A stretch of DNA of 64,000 nt from Bacillota bacterium (GTDB lineage: Bacteria; Bacillota; Clostridia; Lachnospirales; Lachnospiraceae): NCBI GenBank assembly GCA_023423335.1, contig JAFAFU010000051.1, positions 1 to 64,000 of the forward strand, given 5' to 3'. The notes beneath the pieces are model-generated. The model made no database searches and was not told the origin of the DNA. It was given only the letters and a program-made list of their open reading frames with translations. Below, piece by piece: positions 35,455 through 44,454 of this stretch. A program made the translations under genes and the position numbers. Every line of letters starts with the position of its first letter. Position 1 is the first letter of the stretch.

Positions 35455-35952
35455 ATGAATATCGTATTGTTGGAGCCGGAGATCCCTGCAAATACCGGTA
35501 ATATCGGCAGAACCTGCGTGGCAACCGGGACGAAGCTTCATCTGATCGAGCCCATGGGCTTCCGTCTAAGTGAGAAGGAGATCCGCAGGGCGGGCCTGGA
35601 TTACTGGAAGGACCTTGACCTGACTGTTTATGACAGCTACGAGGATTTCCTGCAGAAGAATCCGGGAGCTAAAATCTATATGGCAACCACGAAAGCACAG
35701 AACGCCTATACCCATGTGGAGTATGAACCGGACTGCTATATCATGTTCGGAAAGGAAAGCGCCGGTATCCCGGAGGAGCTGCTGCTGGCCAATAAGGAGA
35801 ATACCGTCCGAATTCCCATGGTTGGGGATATCCGGTCCTTAAACCTGGGGAACTCGGTAGCTGTCATACTTTATGAAGCCTTAAGGCAGAACAACTTTGA
35901 GGGGATGCGAACGGAGGGCAGGCTTCACCGTCATTCCTGGGATGAGAGGTAG
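35455..35952 (+). CDS. trmL: tRNA (cytidine/uridine-34 2'-O)-methyltransferase
   Basis: TrmL methylates the ribose of wobble base 34 in tRNA-Leu. This is a SPOUT (knotted) methyltransferase: MNIVLLEPEIPANTGNIGRTC at the N-terminus, then MFGKESAGIPEELL, RIPMVGDIRSLNLGNSVAVILYEALRQ at the C-terminal knot. The 165 residues match the family. ATG 35455 is the natural start; an upstream in-frame ATG at 35386 would add a non-conserved tail. It is convergent with the aldo/keto reductase. Confidence 0.94.
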   Translation: MNIVLLEPEIPANTGNIGRTCVATGTKLHLIEPMGFRLSEKEIRRAGLDYWKDLDLTVYDSYEDFLQKNPGAKIYMATTKAQNAYTHVEYEPDCYIMFGKESAGIPEELLLANKENTVRIPMVGDIRSLNLGNSVAVILYEALRQNNFEGMRTEGRLHRHSWDER

Positions 35953-35977
35953 GATAGGGATGGCTCCATATGCTTCA

Positions 35978-37105
35978 TTATTTTATATTCTCCAGCTGTA
36001 CCTGCAGCTGCTTTAGGTTGTCACGGATCGGAAGCTTTTGTGGGCAATGCTCTTCGCACTTCCCGCATTCAATACAGTTTTTCGCTTTTTCTTCCTCTTT
36101 GATATCCTGGGTCCATAGCCATTTGGCCTCATGTTTATTGCGGTACATACCGTAGGTATTCCATATGGAGAAGTTTACCGGGATATTCACGCCGGAGGGG
36201 CAGGGCATGCAATAGGAGCAGCTGGTGCAGCCGTTTTTCACTCTTTTTCGGAGAGTCTTTGCCACGGCTGCCACGGCCTCCAGTTCATCCTTGTGCAAGG
36301 GCTGGAAGGCTTCAAAGGTGGATAGATTATCGGCCACCTGTTTTTCATTTGACATTCCGCTTAAGATTACTTTGACATTCGGCAGAGTTGCCACCCAGCG
36401 AAGCGCCCAGGAGGCATAGCTTCTCTCCGGAGCTAGTGCATGAAAATACTTTGCCGCGCTGTCAGGAAGATTCGCCAGGCTGCCGCCTTTTATGGGTTCC
36501 ATGATAATAAGAGGTACGTTCTTTTGCGCAGCCAGTTCATATCCCTTCATCCCGGCCTGGTATTCGGTATCCATATAATTCAACTGTATTTGGCAAAAAT
36601 CCCATTCCCGGTAATTCAGGATATCGGAAAACACATCATAATCATCATGGAAGGAGAATCCGATATAACGGATTTTACCTTCTTTTTTTAGTCGATCCAC
36701 ATATTCCAGTATTCCAAGGCTGGCGAGCTTGTCAAAGGCTTTCCGGTTCATTGCATGAAGCAGATAGAAATCAATATAATCCATCTGAAGTCGTTCCAGC
36801 TGTTTCTCAAAGATATGTTCTGCAGCCTCCAGGCTGTTGATCAGCCAATGGGGCATTTTGGTGGCAAGATAATAGGTACTCCGATCATATTTGGCCAGGG
36901 CCGCACCGGTAAATGCCTCACTGTTACCCTCATGATAACTATAGGCCGTATCAAAATAATTAACCCCGCTCTGATAGGCCATATCGATCAGGGACTCCGC
37001 CTTGTCCCGATTGATACTTCCGTCTCTGTGCCGGGGGAAGCGCATGCATCCATAGCCCAGCAGGGAGGTTTTAATACCCAGCTTTTCGAACTCCCTATAT
37101 TCCAT
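35978..37105 (-). CDS. Aldo/keto reductase with C-terminal ferredoxin-like Fe-S domain
   Basis: The 375-residue protein has an AKR TIM barrel (GYGCMRFPR, NYFDTAYSYHEGNSE with the catalytic Asp and Tyr, YIDFYLLHAM) followed by a cluster-binding tail: CTSCSYCMPCPSGV and CIECGKCEEHCPQ, giving two 4Fe-4S-type motifs. This fusion is common in anaerobes and suggests electron transfer via ferredoxin rather than NADPH only. It lies 54 bases after the sensor kinase on the same strand and may share its transcript. Confidence 0.9.
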   Translation of the reverse strand: MEYREFEKLGIKTSLLGYGCMRFPRHRDGSINRDKAESLIDMAYQSGVNYFDTAYSYHEGNSEAFTGAALAKYDRSTYYLATKMPHWLINSLEAAEHIFEKQLERLQMDYIDFYLLHAMNRKAFDKLASLGILEYVDRLKKEGKIRYIGFSFHDDYDVFSDILNYREWDFCQIQLNYMDTEYQAGMKGYELAAQKNVPLIIMEPIKGGSLANLPDSAAKYFHALAPERSYASWALRWVATLPNVKVILSGMSNEKQVADNLSTFEAFQPLHKDELEAVAAVAKTLRKRVKNGCTSCSYCMPCPSGVNIPVNFSIWNTYGMYRNKHEAKWLWTQDIKEEEKAKNCIECGKCEEHCPQKLPIRDNLKQLQVQLENIK

Positions 37106-37159
37106 AAATATGCTCCTTTATATGATATTTAAAATGTTCCGAACTCACACATTATCCCT

Positions 37160-38569
37160 CTACTCCGCCGATCTTGTCAGGGAGAAGATGAATTCGGTTC
37201 CGACACCCTCTGTGCTTATGACATTGATGTTCTCGTTATGAGCCTGAATTATTTCCTTTGTAATGGAGAGGCCAAGCCCCGTTCCCTTCTTATCCTTACC
37301 ACGGGAAGTATCTGTCTTGTAGAAACGGTCCCAGATCTTTTTAATGGAATCCTTCGGGATACCGATCCCATAATCCTTAATGGATACGAATACCTTCTCA
37401 CCCTTCTCTTCGGTGGAAATCTTAATTTTGGAGTTGTTATTGCTGAACTTGACTGCATTGTCAAGTAAATTATACAAAACCTGTTGAAGCTTACCGATAT
37501 CAGCATCCACGTAGGTTTCCTTGGCCGCAAATACCAAATTCAAAGTAATCTTCTTGTCCCGGCAAATTCCCTCGAAGCTTTCCGCTGTTTTCTTGATTAT
37601 GTGGTTGATATCAAAGGATACGATATCCAGGATAGCACCATGGGTTTCAAACCGATTCAGCTCCAAGAGACTGGAGGTCAGTTTGTTCAGACGCTCGGTT
37701 TCGAATAGAATAATATTTAAGTATTTGGCCTGCATATCATGGGGAATGGTTCCGTCCAGGATGGCTTCCGTATAACCCTTAATGGAAGTTAGAGGGGAGC
37801 GGAAATCGTGGGATATATTAGCTACAAATTTCTTCTGGTAATCATCCAGTTTGCTTATTTCACCGGCCATGTAGGACACGGCACTTCCCAGCTCCCTGTA
37901 TTCACTCATCCCCTTTATCCGCAACGGATAATTATAGTTGCCGGAGGTGTATTCCATAGCAGCCTTCATTAGCTTCTTCATCGGGCTTGATAGCATGTAA
38001 TAGATATAAAGAAAAACCAGCAGCAGCATCGGGAAGAAGAGCAGGAAGCAGATATTGATGACATTAAAATAGGTTTCTGTCTGTTCTTCAATTACTCGCA
38101 TAGGGGTATGAAGAACGATGTAGCCCCGGAACTGATAATTGTAATTTAAGGTCTGGACGACGCTCAGCATTGGTTCGCTGAAAATACCTTTGAACATTGT
38201 ACCCTCGGACTTTGTCTTATCGAGGAAGGTTGGATCGATTTCATTCAGATTAATGGAAGAAGGGGCCTTAGAGCTTTTGGAATCGATCATGACCTCCCCC
38301 TTGGGATTCACGATCCAGACCCGGATATTCAGATAGGTCTCAATCGATCTTAATTGGGAGGTCAGGTTATTAATATCAAGCGTTTCATTATAGAGATCGT
38401 TCAGATATTCCGAATTGATCAGTCCGGCCTCTGTTAATAACAGGTCAACCTTATCATTCTTTAACCGTTTCTCTAAAAGGCTCATACCATAGGTATTTAA
38501 AAAGATAAAGACGAAAACGATAACGATCAGATAACATAAAATCAATCTGGACCATAGGGTCTTTTTCAT
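37160..38569 (-). CDS. Sensor histidine kinase
   Basis: The 469-residue kinase has two membrane helices (about residues 8-26 and 172-192) around an extracellular sensor of about 145 residues, a HAMP region, then the dimerisation helix with the phospho-acceptor His at about 254 (NISHDFRSPLTSIKGY). The ATPase domain has LLDNAVKFS (N box), DYGIGIPKDSI (G1) and GTGLGLSITKEI (G2). It is the partner of the response regulator 66 bases upstream. The signal is unknown. ATG 38569 has AGGAAAGG upstream at a long 12-base spacing. Confidence 0.93.
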   Translation of the reverse strand: MKKTLWSRLILCYLIVIVFVFIFLNTYGMSLLEKRLKNDKVDLLLTEAGLINSEYLNDLYNETLDINNLTSQLRSIETYLNIRVWIVNPKGEVMIDSKSSKAPSSINLNEIDPTFLDKTKSEGTMFKGIFSEPMLSVVQTLNYNYQFRGYIVLHTPMRVIEEQTETYFNVINICFLLFFPMLLLVFLYIYYMLSSPMKKLMKAAMEYTSGNYNYPLRIKGMSEYRELGSAVSYMAGEISKLDDYQKKFVANISHDFRSPLTSIKGYTEAILDGTIPHDMQAKYLNIILFETERLNKLTSSLLELNRFETHGAILDIVSFDINHIIKKTAESFEGICRDKKITLNLVFAAKETYVDADIGKLQQVLYNLLDNAVKFSNNNSKIKISTEEKGEKVFVSIKDYGIGIPKDSIKKIWDRFYKTDTSRGKDKKGTGLGLSITKEIIQAHNENINVISTEGVGTEFIFSLTRSAE

Positions 38570-38635
38570 GGTATTTACCAGCCTTTCCTAAAATGACTCA
38601 ATCCGGTCCGGTACAGGTTGCCGGAGGCATAACGG

Positions 38636-39352
38636 CTACTTCTTAGGCAGCTTGGATTCGAATTTATAACCGATTCCCCAGACGGTAGATAGGCTCCACT
38701 GAGAGTGGTCCTTAATTTTCTCACGAAGGCGTTTGATATGAACATCCACGGTTCTGGTATCACCGAAATACTCATAGCCCCAGATATGGTCCAGCAGCTG
38801 CTCTCTGGTGAAAACCTGATTCGGGTTGGAGGCAAGGAAATACAACAGCTCCAGCTCCTTCGGGGGCATCTCGATATTCTCCCCATGGTATTGGACCGAA
38901 TAATTACTGATATTTATTATAAGATCAGGATAGGATACATAATCGCCGGTGGGCTTTGGCTCCTCGGCCTCTTCCCTGGCGGGCTGGAATCTCCTGAGAA
39001 CCGCCCGTACCCGGGCAACCAGTTCCTTAGAATCGAAGGGCTTTATTACGTAATCATCCGCTCCTAATTCCAGACCCAGGACCTTATCAAAGATTTCGCC
39101 CTTGGCGCTCAGCATGATGATAGGCACAGCAGAGACCTTGCGGATCTCCCGGCAGACCTCATAGCCATCAATTCCCGGCAGCATGAGGTCCAGCAGTACC
39201 AGATTCGGCTGGTAGGAAACAAATTGCTGGATAGCGGCCTCACCATCGTGTACAATCAAGGTTTCAAAGCATTCTTTCGTCAGATATAAGGATATTAATT
39301 CAGCAATATTAACGTCATCATCAACAATTAAGATTTTTTGCTTTACGATCAT
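38636..39352 (-). CDS. OmpR/PhoB-family response regulator
   Basis: The 238-residue regulator has a receiver domain (LIVDDDVNIAEL acid pocket, phospho-Asp in LVLLDLMLPGIDGYEV, Lys in YVIKPFDSKEL) and a C-terminal winged helix (LLYFLASNPNQVFTREQLLDHIWGYEYFGDTRTVDVHIKRLR-type order). ATG 39352 follows GAAGGAG by six bases; an ATG at 39367 overlaps that site. It follows mutS2 by 32 bases on the same strand and precedes its kinase. Confidence 0.94.
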   Translation of the reverse strand: MIVKQKILIVDDDVNIAELISLYLTKECFETLIVHDGEAAIQQFVSYQPNLVLLDLMLPGIDGYEVCREIRKVSAVPIIMLSAKGEIFDKVLGLELGADDYVIKPFDSKELVARVRAVLRRFQPAREEAEEPKPTGDYVSYPDLIINISNYSVQYHGENIEMPPKELELLYFLASNPNQVFTREQLLDHIWGYEYFGDTRTVDVHIKRLREKIKDHSQWSLSTVWGIGYKFESKLPKK

Positions 39353-39384
39353 AGCATACTCCTTCATATTTCATAAATGATACC

Positions 39385-41760
39385 TTAAAACTCCACAATG
39401 GTTACGCCGTGGTTACCTTCTCCAAAACCGCCGACACGGTAGGATTTCACATACTTTGTCTTTTTTAAGTGTGCATGAACCGCATTCTTGAGCGCCCCGG
39501 TTCCCCTTCCATGGATGATCGTTACCTGGGGCAGATGTGCCAGATAAGCATCATCCAGATATTTATCCAGTTCGGGGAGCGCTTCGTCCACGGACTTTCC
39601 GATCAGGTTGATTTCCGGGTGGATGGTAGAGGATTTGGACATTTTGATCTTACCGCTGGAGGTCTTGCTTAAATTCGGAGCCACGATGACTTCCTCATCC
39701 AGAAGCTCCAGATCCCTGATATTCACCTGGGAACGTAAAATTCCCATCTGTACGAACAAATCGCCCTTCGCATTCGGCAGAGTACTTACGGTTCCCTTAA
39801 GACCCAGGCTGATGACATTGACCGTATCGCCGACCTTCAGATCTTTTGAGGAGGCCGTCTTCCCTTGCCTTGCACGATTCTTCTGCAGGGTTGCTTCACT
39901 GTCGCTTAAGCGATCTCTTAAGGCGCCGCGTTCTGCTTCCATATCCTTGATACTGCCTCCTTCCTGAAGCCAACGGTTGTATTTGCGGATACTCTCATCC
40001 GCAAATTCCTTCGCCTCCTGTAATACTTTGGCTGCCTGCTCCTTCGCCTCCTTTAACATCCGGTCACGGTTGGCATCCAGGGTTTCATTCTTCCGGGCAA
40101 GGCTCTTTTTCAACTGTTCGATCTCCTGCTTGTACCTGGTGATCTCGTCCTGCTCTTTCTCAATCGTTACCCGGCTTGCCTCCAGATCACTGATCAGATC
40201 CTCAAAGCTCTTATCCTGGACACCGATTCTCTCCCTGGCATCCTCGATGATAAAGTCCGGCAGACCAAGCTTTGAGGAGATGGCAAAGGCATTGCTTTTA
40301 CCGGGGATACCGATCAGGAGACGATAGGTCGGACGCAGAGTTTCTACATTAAATTCGCAGGAGGCATTCATCACCCCTTCTGTGGACAGAGCGTATACCT
40401 TTAACTCACTATAGTGAGTAGTGGCCAAGGTCCGGATCTCACTCCGGTGGAGATGAGAGAGGATGGATATGGCAAGGGCAGCGCCCTCCGTCGGGTCGGT
40501 TCCGGCCCCCAGTTCATCAAACAGTACCAGGGAGGCTTCATCAGCCTTCTGAAGGATGTTCACAATATTGGTCATATGGGAAGAGAAGGTACTGAGACTC
40601 TGCTCTATGCTCTGTTCATCCCCGATATCAGCATATACCTCCTTAAACACGGACAGCTCTGAATTATCAAAGGCGGGGATATGCAGACCGGCTTGTCCCA
40701 TCAGGGTAAGCAGGCCGACAGTCTTTAATGAAACGGTCTTACCACCGGTATTCGGTCCGGTGATGATCAGCATATTGAAATCCTTTCCGATGGTGATATC
40801 AATCGGCACGACCTTCTTCGGATCAATGAGCGGGTGGCGTCCTTTCTTTATATTGATGATCCGTTTATCATTAAATCTTGGCTCAGAGCCCTTCATCTGT
40901 CTGGAAAGAGAAGCTCTTGCGAAGATAAAATCCAGCTGGGACAGGGTGGCAAAATCATATTCCAGATTCTCAGTATGCTCGGAAGCCTGATTTGAGAGAT
41001 CGGCAAGAACCTTCTCGATCTCCTCCTGCTCCTTAATGGACAATTCCTTTAATTCATTATTCAGACGTACTACGGACATCGGCTCGATGAACAGAGTGGA
41101 TCCGGTAGAGGACTGGTCATGGATCATGCCCTGGAATTGGCTCTTAAATTCCGCACGGACCGGAAGACAGTATCTGCCGTTTCTCATGGTGATAATATTC
41201 TCCTGGAGCATCGTCCTGGAGGAATTCTGTACGGCTGCTATCTCACTATGGATCTTATCATTCGTATTCCGTATCGCACGGCGGACACTTTTTAATGCGG
41301 GACTGGCGTCATCCGCAATCTCTTCCTCCGAGATAATGCATCGCTTGATCTCGTTATTTAATGGAGTAAGGGGTTCCAGTCCGGCAAAATATTCGGTCAG
41401 GGAATCCGCAGCCTGCTCCTCACCCTCCTTTCCGGTATAACCGCCGTAGGCCTTCAGCCGCAGAACGGCATCCAGGTCTGAGCTGATATGGAGCAATTCG
41501 CCTGCCCCAAGGGAAGAACCGATTTTCAGCCTCATAATGGTGGGGCGGATGTCATGAATCCCCCCGAAGGATATACTGCCCTTCCGCATCAGACGGGAAA
41601 GGGCATCCGAGGTCTCTGTCTGGAGCCGTGTTATTTCTTTAAGGTCGTCCAGGGGCAGCAGGCGGGCACAAAGCTCCCGCCCATAGCCGGAACCTGCCAG
41701 GACACATAACTTATCTATAATCTTATCATATTCCAGTGTTCTTAATGCTTTTTCGTTCAT
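39385..41760 (-). CDS. mutS2: MutS2 family ATPase/endonuclease
   Basis: The 791-residue protein has the MutS2 order: clamp/lever helices, an ABC-type ATPase (Walker A ITGPNTGGKTVSLKT, signature LSTFSSHM, Walker B LVLFDELGAGTDPTEGAAL), a long coiled coil (about residues 510-640) and a C-terminal Smr domain (GRGTGALKNAVHAHLKKTKYV). In Firmicutes MutS2 splits collided ribosomes and suppresses recombination. It is the first gene of a minus-strand run into the two-component system. Its start sits behind a hairpin leader. Confidence 0.95.
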   Translation of the reverse strand: MNEKALRTLEYDKIIDKLCVLAGSGYGRELCARLLPLDDLKEITRLQTETSDALSRLMRKGSISFGGIHDIRPTIMRLKIGSSLGAGELLHISSDLDAVLRLKAYGGYTGKEGEEQAADSLTEYFAGLEPLTPLNNEIKRCIISEEEIADDASPALKSVRRAIRNTNDKIHSEIAAVQNSSRTMLQENIITMRNGRYCLPVRAEFKSQFQGMIHDQSSTGSTLFIEPMSVVRLNNELKELSIKEQEEIEKVLADLSNQASEHTENLEYDFATLSQLDFIFARASLSRQMKGSEPRFNDKRIINIKKGRHPLIDPKKVVPIDITIGKDFNMLIITGPNTGGKTVSLKTVGLLTLMGQAGLHIPAFDNSELSVFKEVYADIGDEQSIEQSLSTFSSHMTNIVNILQKADEASLVLFDELGAGTDPTEGAALAISILSHLHRSEIRTLATTHYSELKVYALSTEGVMNASCEFNVETLRPTYRLLIGIPGKSNAFAISSKLGLPDFIIEDARERIGVQDKSFEDLISDLEASRVTIEKEQDEITRYKQEIEQLKKSLARKNETLDANRDRMLKEAKEQAAKVLQEAKEFADESIRKYNRWLQEGGSIKDMEAERGALRDRLSDSEATLQKNRARQGKTASSKDLKVGDTVNVISLGLKGTVSTLPNAKGDLFVQMGILRSQVNIRDLELLDEEVIVAPNLSKTSSGKIKMSKSSTIHPEINLIGKSVDEALPELDKYLDDAYLAHLPQVTIIHGRGTGALKNAVHAHLKKTKYVKSYRVGGFGEGNHGVTIVEF

Positions 41761-41807
41761 AATACCTCCATGCTGTCCGCTTTGCAGGTATTTTACCCCC
41801 GGACAGC
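41761..41807 (-). promoter_or_regulatory. Hairpin plus ribosome-site leader of mutS2
   Basis: On the minus strand GCTGTCCG (41807-41800) pairs perfectly with CGGACAGC (41779-41772), followed at once by ATGGAGG and the start codon. The layout matches the other hairpin leaders in this window. Confidence 0.6.
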
Positions 41808-41889
41808 TTAAAGCCTTTCAAGCTCTGTTTTATGCATGTATCTATTTTACCGTATCCTGTAAGAAAATAAAACAAGGAAATAAAATATT

Positions 41890-42372
41890 CTATGACTTCT
41901 GGTAGGCCAGACGTTCCGCGCCGTCCGCCAAATAAATGATTCCGCATTTTTGATATCCGTTCTTATTCAGGAGATTCTGCATGATGTAATTATCCCGGTG
42001 GGTATCGATCCGGATATTTTTGCAGAGCTCGAAGCACCAATTAAGGCAATAGGAAGCGACCCCTTTCTTATGGCTTGCGGAAGCGATTCGGTGAACGACG
42101 CCATAAGGGGCATCATTCAGCCAGCTGCCTTCAAAGATATGAAGATAAGTAGGGTCTGCTCCCAGAGTAAAACGAAAGACACCGACAATATCCTTGTTAT
42201 CAATACATACATAACTGCTCTTATCCTGAATATCTTCCATAATCATTGCTGCCGTGGGATATCCGTTAATCCACTGGTTTGGATTACCGTTTTCCCGCAT
42301 AAAATTTCTGGCATCTGCGTAAATCTGCATAACCTGATTAAGATCTTCGATTACCGTTTGTCTGATTTTCAT
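41890..42372 (-). CDS. GNAT-family acetyltransferase
   Basis: The 160-residue protein has the GNAT fold: MKIRQTVIEDLNQVMQIYADAR at the N-terminus, VGVFRFTLG on the central strand, GVVHRIASASHKKGVASYCLNWCFE as the acetyl-CoA-binding region (a variant of the RxxGxG loop), then LLNKNGYQKCGIIYL. The substrate is unknown. GAGGAG lies five bases before the ATG. It stands alone between mutS2 and the repeat-bearing divergent region. Confidence 0.85.
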   Translation of the reverse strand: MKIRQTVIEDLNQVMQIYADARNFMRENGNPNQWINGYPTAAMIMEDIQDKSSYVCIDNKDIVGVFRFTLGADPTYLHIFEGSWLNDAPYGVVHRIASASHKKGVASYCLNWCFELCKNIRIDTHRDNYIMQNLLNKNGYQKCGIIYLADGAERLAYQKS

Positions 42373-42576
42373 GGGTTCTCCTCAATAATCAATATTATGA
42401 TATACCGAATACACTTTAAAACTTCCCAACAGCGCCGGTTTATGCTAAAATATTATAGTGACGGATTATATCATGAACATAAAGCATGTCCATGATCGTT
42501 CACTCCGCTCGTATACTACAAGCAAGCTTGCGTATACTCACTACGTTTGTATTATAGCATAATTACGCAGATTAGG

Positions 42577-42601
42577 AACTCAAGGACGCAGTCCTTGAGT
42601 T
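42577..42601. repeat. Perfect 11-bp-stem hairpin
   Basis: AACTCAAGGAC (42577-42587) and GTCCTTGAGTT (42591-42601) pair perfectly over a 3-nt loop. No T-run follows. It touches element copy B, and the adjacent minus-strand GTTCCTAATCTGCG also occurs near copy A. Confidence 0.7.
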
Positions 42602-42604
42602 CAC

Positions 42605-42689
42605 GCTGCACTTATCCATGAAAGCCATGTCATTAATTCAAGTGAGCTTGATTAATGCCTTGCCTTTCATAGATTAATCTGCTTACCGT
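42605..42689 (-). repeat. 85-nt palindromic dispersed element, copy B
   Basis: The minus strand matches 15259-15343 at 70 of 85 positions with no gap. Its folding is stronger: ATGAAAG pairs with CTTTCAT, and CATTAAT with ATTAATG near the tip. It contains an in-frame stop if read like copy A, so the element is not protein-coding. No target-site duplication was identified. Confidence 0.8.
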
Positions 42690-42936
42690 GGATATTATAG
42701 CATTTATCCGGCATTATGTCATAAGAACATTACAGTGCGCAAGGACTCAGGCCCATGGGATTAATTTCATCAAAAATTGACATTTTATGCTGTCTTTTGT
42801 TTACAAATAATTCATATGCTGTTCATAAGTAAATGATAAAATAGGAATAATGTATCATCTTACAATACAAAAATAGCAGCGAAAACTTTCGAAAGGTATA
42901 TAAACGGTATCTCAGGCTTCAAATAAGGAGAAGGAA

Positions 42937-44298
42937 ATGTCGGTAGAAGATAGAGGCAAAAAAGAGTTCGAATTTATAAAAGAGCAAGTGTTACAGAAGA
43001 AACGTAAAAAAATTCGTAAAATATTGGTCCCCTTTTTTATGACGTTATTTATGGCAATCCTGTTCGGCGTGGTTGCTGCTGTTACTTTCTGCCTTACTGA
43101 GCCCAGATTATACAAGCTTTTACATAGAGAAGAGGAGGCGAAACCCCAGATTACATTTCCTACCACTTATCCTGGAGGTGAGGGAGAGGATGGGGACAAA
43201 ACAGTACCTACTCCGAGTTCTAAGGCAGGGGATCCAGACGGAGAAGATAAACCCGTCGACGGACAAGCTCCGGAGGTAAAGAATGAGCCGGGTCAGGTGA
43301 TTGTTCAGGCGATTGAGGCGAATATTGATGATTTTCTAAGTATGTCGGATGAAATAAGGACAGTGGCATACCGGGCGAACAAATCTCTTGTTACCATATC
43401 AAGTATCATTAAAGGGAAGGACTGGCTTGGATATCCAACCGAAACAGTCATTCAGACTTCCGGGCTGATCATATATAATAATGGCAAGGAACTGGGTATT
43501 TTGGTCAGCTATGACCGGGTTGTAAATGCAAGCAGCATTCGAATGAAGCTTACGGAATCGGAGTCAGTAGAAGCAGAGCTTCAGGACTATGAGAAGGAAG
43601 TGAACCTTGCGATTGTCACGGTAAATATTGCAAATATCCCTGAACTCTTTATGAATAATAGTGTCGTAGTGGCTACTCTTGGAGAATCTTATACCATAAC
43701 CGTAGGCAGTCCGATCATAGCACTTGGAAATCCGAACGGATATCCGAATTCCATGGATCCCGGATATGTTACCAGCAGAGGAAGCTCCATCAGTATTACG
43801 GACAATAAGCTGGACCTGTTTAACACGGACATTGTGGACAATGCCAACAGTGACGGGATAATCATAAACCTGAAGGGGGAAGTAATTGGTCTGATCACCC
43901 GCAAGCTGAAGGTTGGCCTGAATGAGAATCTGAATACAGTGATTGGGATCAGTAAGATTAAGCCGATTATTGAACGACTTGCAAATAAACAGCCTCGGAT
44001 TTACTGTGGTGTGGTGGCTGAGGATCTGACGGAGGCTGCTAAGAAGGAGCACGAGGTGGCCAATGGAATTTATATCCGGGAGGTCCGGGCAAATTCTCCG
44101 GCCTTTACCGCCGGATTACGCGGGGGAGATATTATCCTCATGGTAGATGAGAAGAACATTATGAACACCAACAGTTTTTATAGTATTGTATCTGATTATC
44201 AACCTGACAGTGTGGTTACTCTGAAAATAAAGAGGACCTCAGGAACAGCAAAAGAAATGGAAATGAAGGTTACACTCAGGGAGAAAGAACGGAATTAA
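42937..44298 (+). CDS. HtrA-like PDZ protein, catalytically degenerate
   Basis: The 453-residue protein has an N-terminal membrane helix (about residues 28-53), a Pro/Gly/Asp-rich linker, a trypsin-like domain (about 135-330) and a C-terminal PDZ domain (GVVAEDLTEAAKKEHEVANG, NSPAFTAGLRGGDIILMVD). The protease triad is broken: the position of His is Asp193 (SYDRVV), the position of Asp is Asn223 (EVNLAIV) and only the Ser remains (Ser305 in NANSDG, where GNSGG is usual). It probably acts as a non-proteolytic PDZ binding protein outside the membrane. It has its own terminator. Confidence 0.85.
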   Translation: MSVEDRGKKEFEFIKEQVLQKKRKKIRKILVPFFMTLFMAILFGVVAAVTFCLTEPRLYKLLHREEEAKPQITFPTTYPGGEGEDGDKTVPTPSSKAGDPDGEDKPVDGQAPEVKNEPGQVIVQAIEANIDDFLSMSDEIRTVAYRANKSLVTISSIIKGKDWLGYPTETVIQTSGLIIYNNGKELGILVSYDRVVNASSIRMKLTESESVEAELQDYEKEVNLAIVTVNIANIPELFMNNSVVVATLGESYTITVGSPIIALGNPNGYPNSMDPGYVTSRGSSISITDNKLDLFNTDIVDNANSDGIIINLKGEVIGLITRKLKVGLNENLNTVIGISKIKPIIERLANKQPRIYCGVVAEDLTEAAKKEHEVANGIYIREVRANSPAFTAGLRGGDIILMVDEKNIMNTNSFYSIVSDYQPDSVVTLKIKRTSGTAKEMEMKVTLREKERN

Positions 44299-44311
44299 AC
44301 GAGCAGGAACC

Positions 44312-44355
44312 GGCTGTACCAAACGACATGTGGGATTTGGTACAGCCCTTTTTTT
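44312..44355 (+). terminator. Terminator after the HtrA-like gene
   Basis: GGCTGTACCAAA (44312-44323) pairs perfectly with TTTGGTACAGCC (44336-44347), followed by a T-run. Confidence 0.92.
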
Positions 44356-44454
44356 ACGGCGGGTACAAATTATGCTTTATATATCAAAAGTGGTAGGGTA
44401 TAATATTGAATAACTGATAAGTATATGAAATGCAACAGAAAGGTTAAGGATGAT

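Larger units (their letters stand above)
42373..42936. other. 564-bp gene-free divergent region carrying repeat elements
   Basis: This region separates the divergent GNAT and HtrA-like genes. It contains, from left to right: the palindromic stretch around GCAAGCTTGC (about 42521-42530), a perfect hairpin at 42577-42601, dispersed element copy B at 42605-42689, and the AT-rich promoter zone of the HtrA-like gene (a possible -10 TAAAAT at 42837-42842 without a convincing -35). No ORF with a ribosome site was seen. Confidence 0.6.

Noticed and set aside
38575..38886. 103-codon minus-strand frame across the end of the response regulator
   Set aside because: It overlaps the winged-helix region of the regulator in another frame and has no ribosome site.
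41950..42495. 181-codon plus-strand frame
   Set aside because: It lies antisense to the GNAT acetyltransferase gene, whose motifs and ribosome site are clear.
42605..42689. Element copy B as a broken mazG or protein fragment
   Set aside because: The similarity to 15259-15343 keeps RNA pairing rather than codons and contains a stop; mazG proper begins after the element in the other copy.
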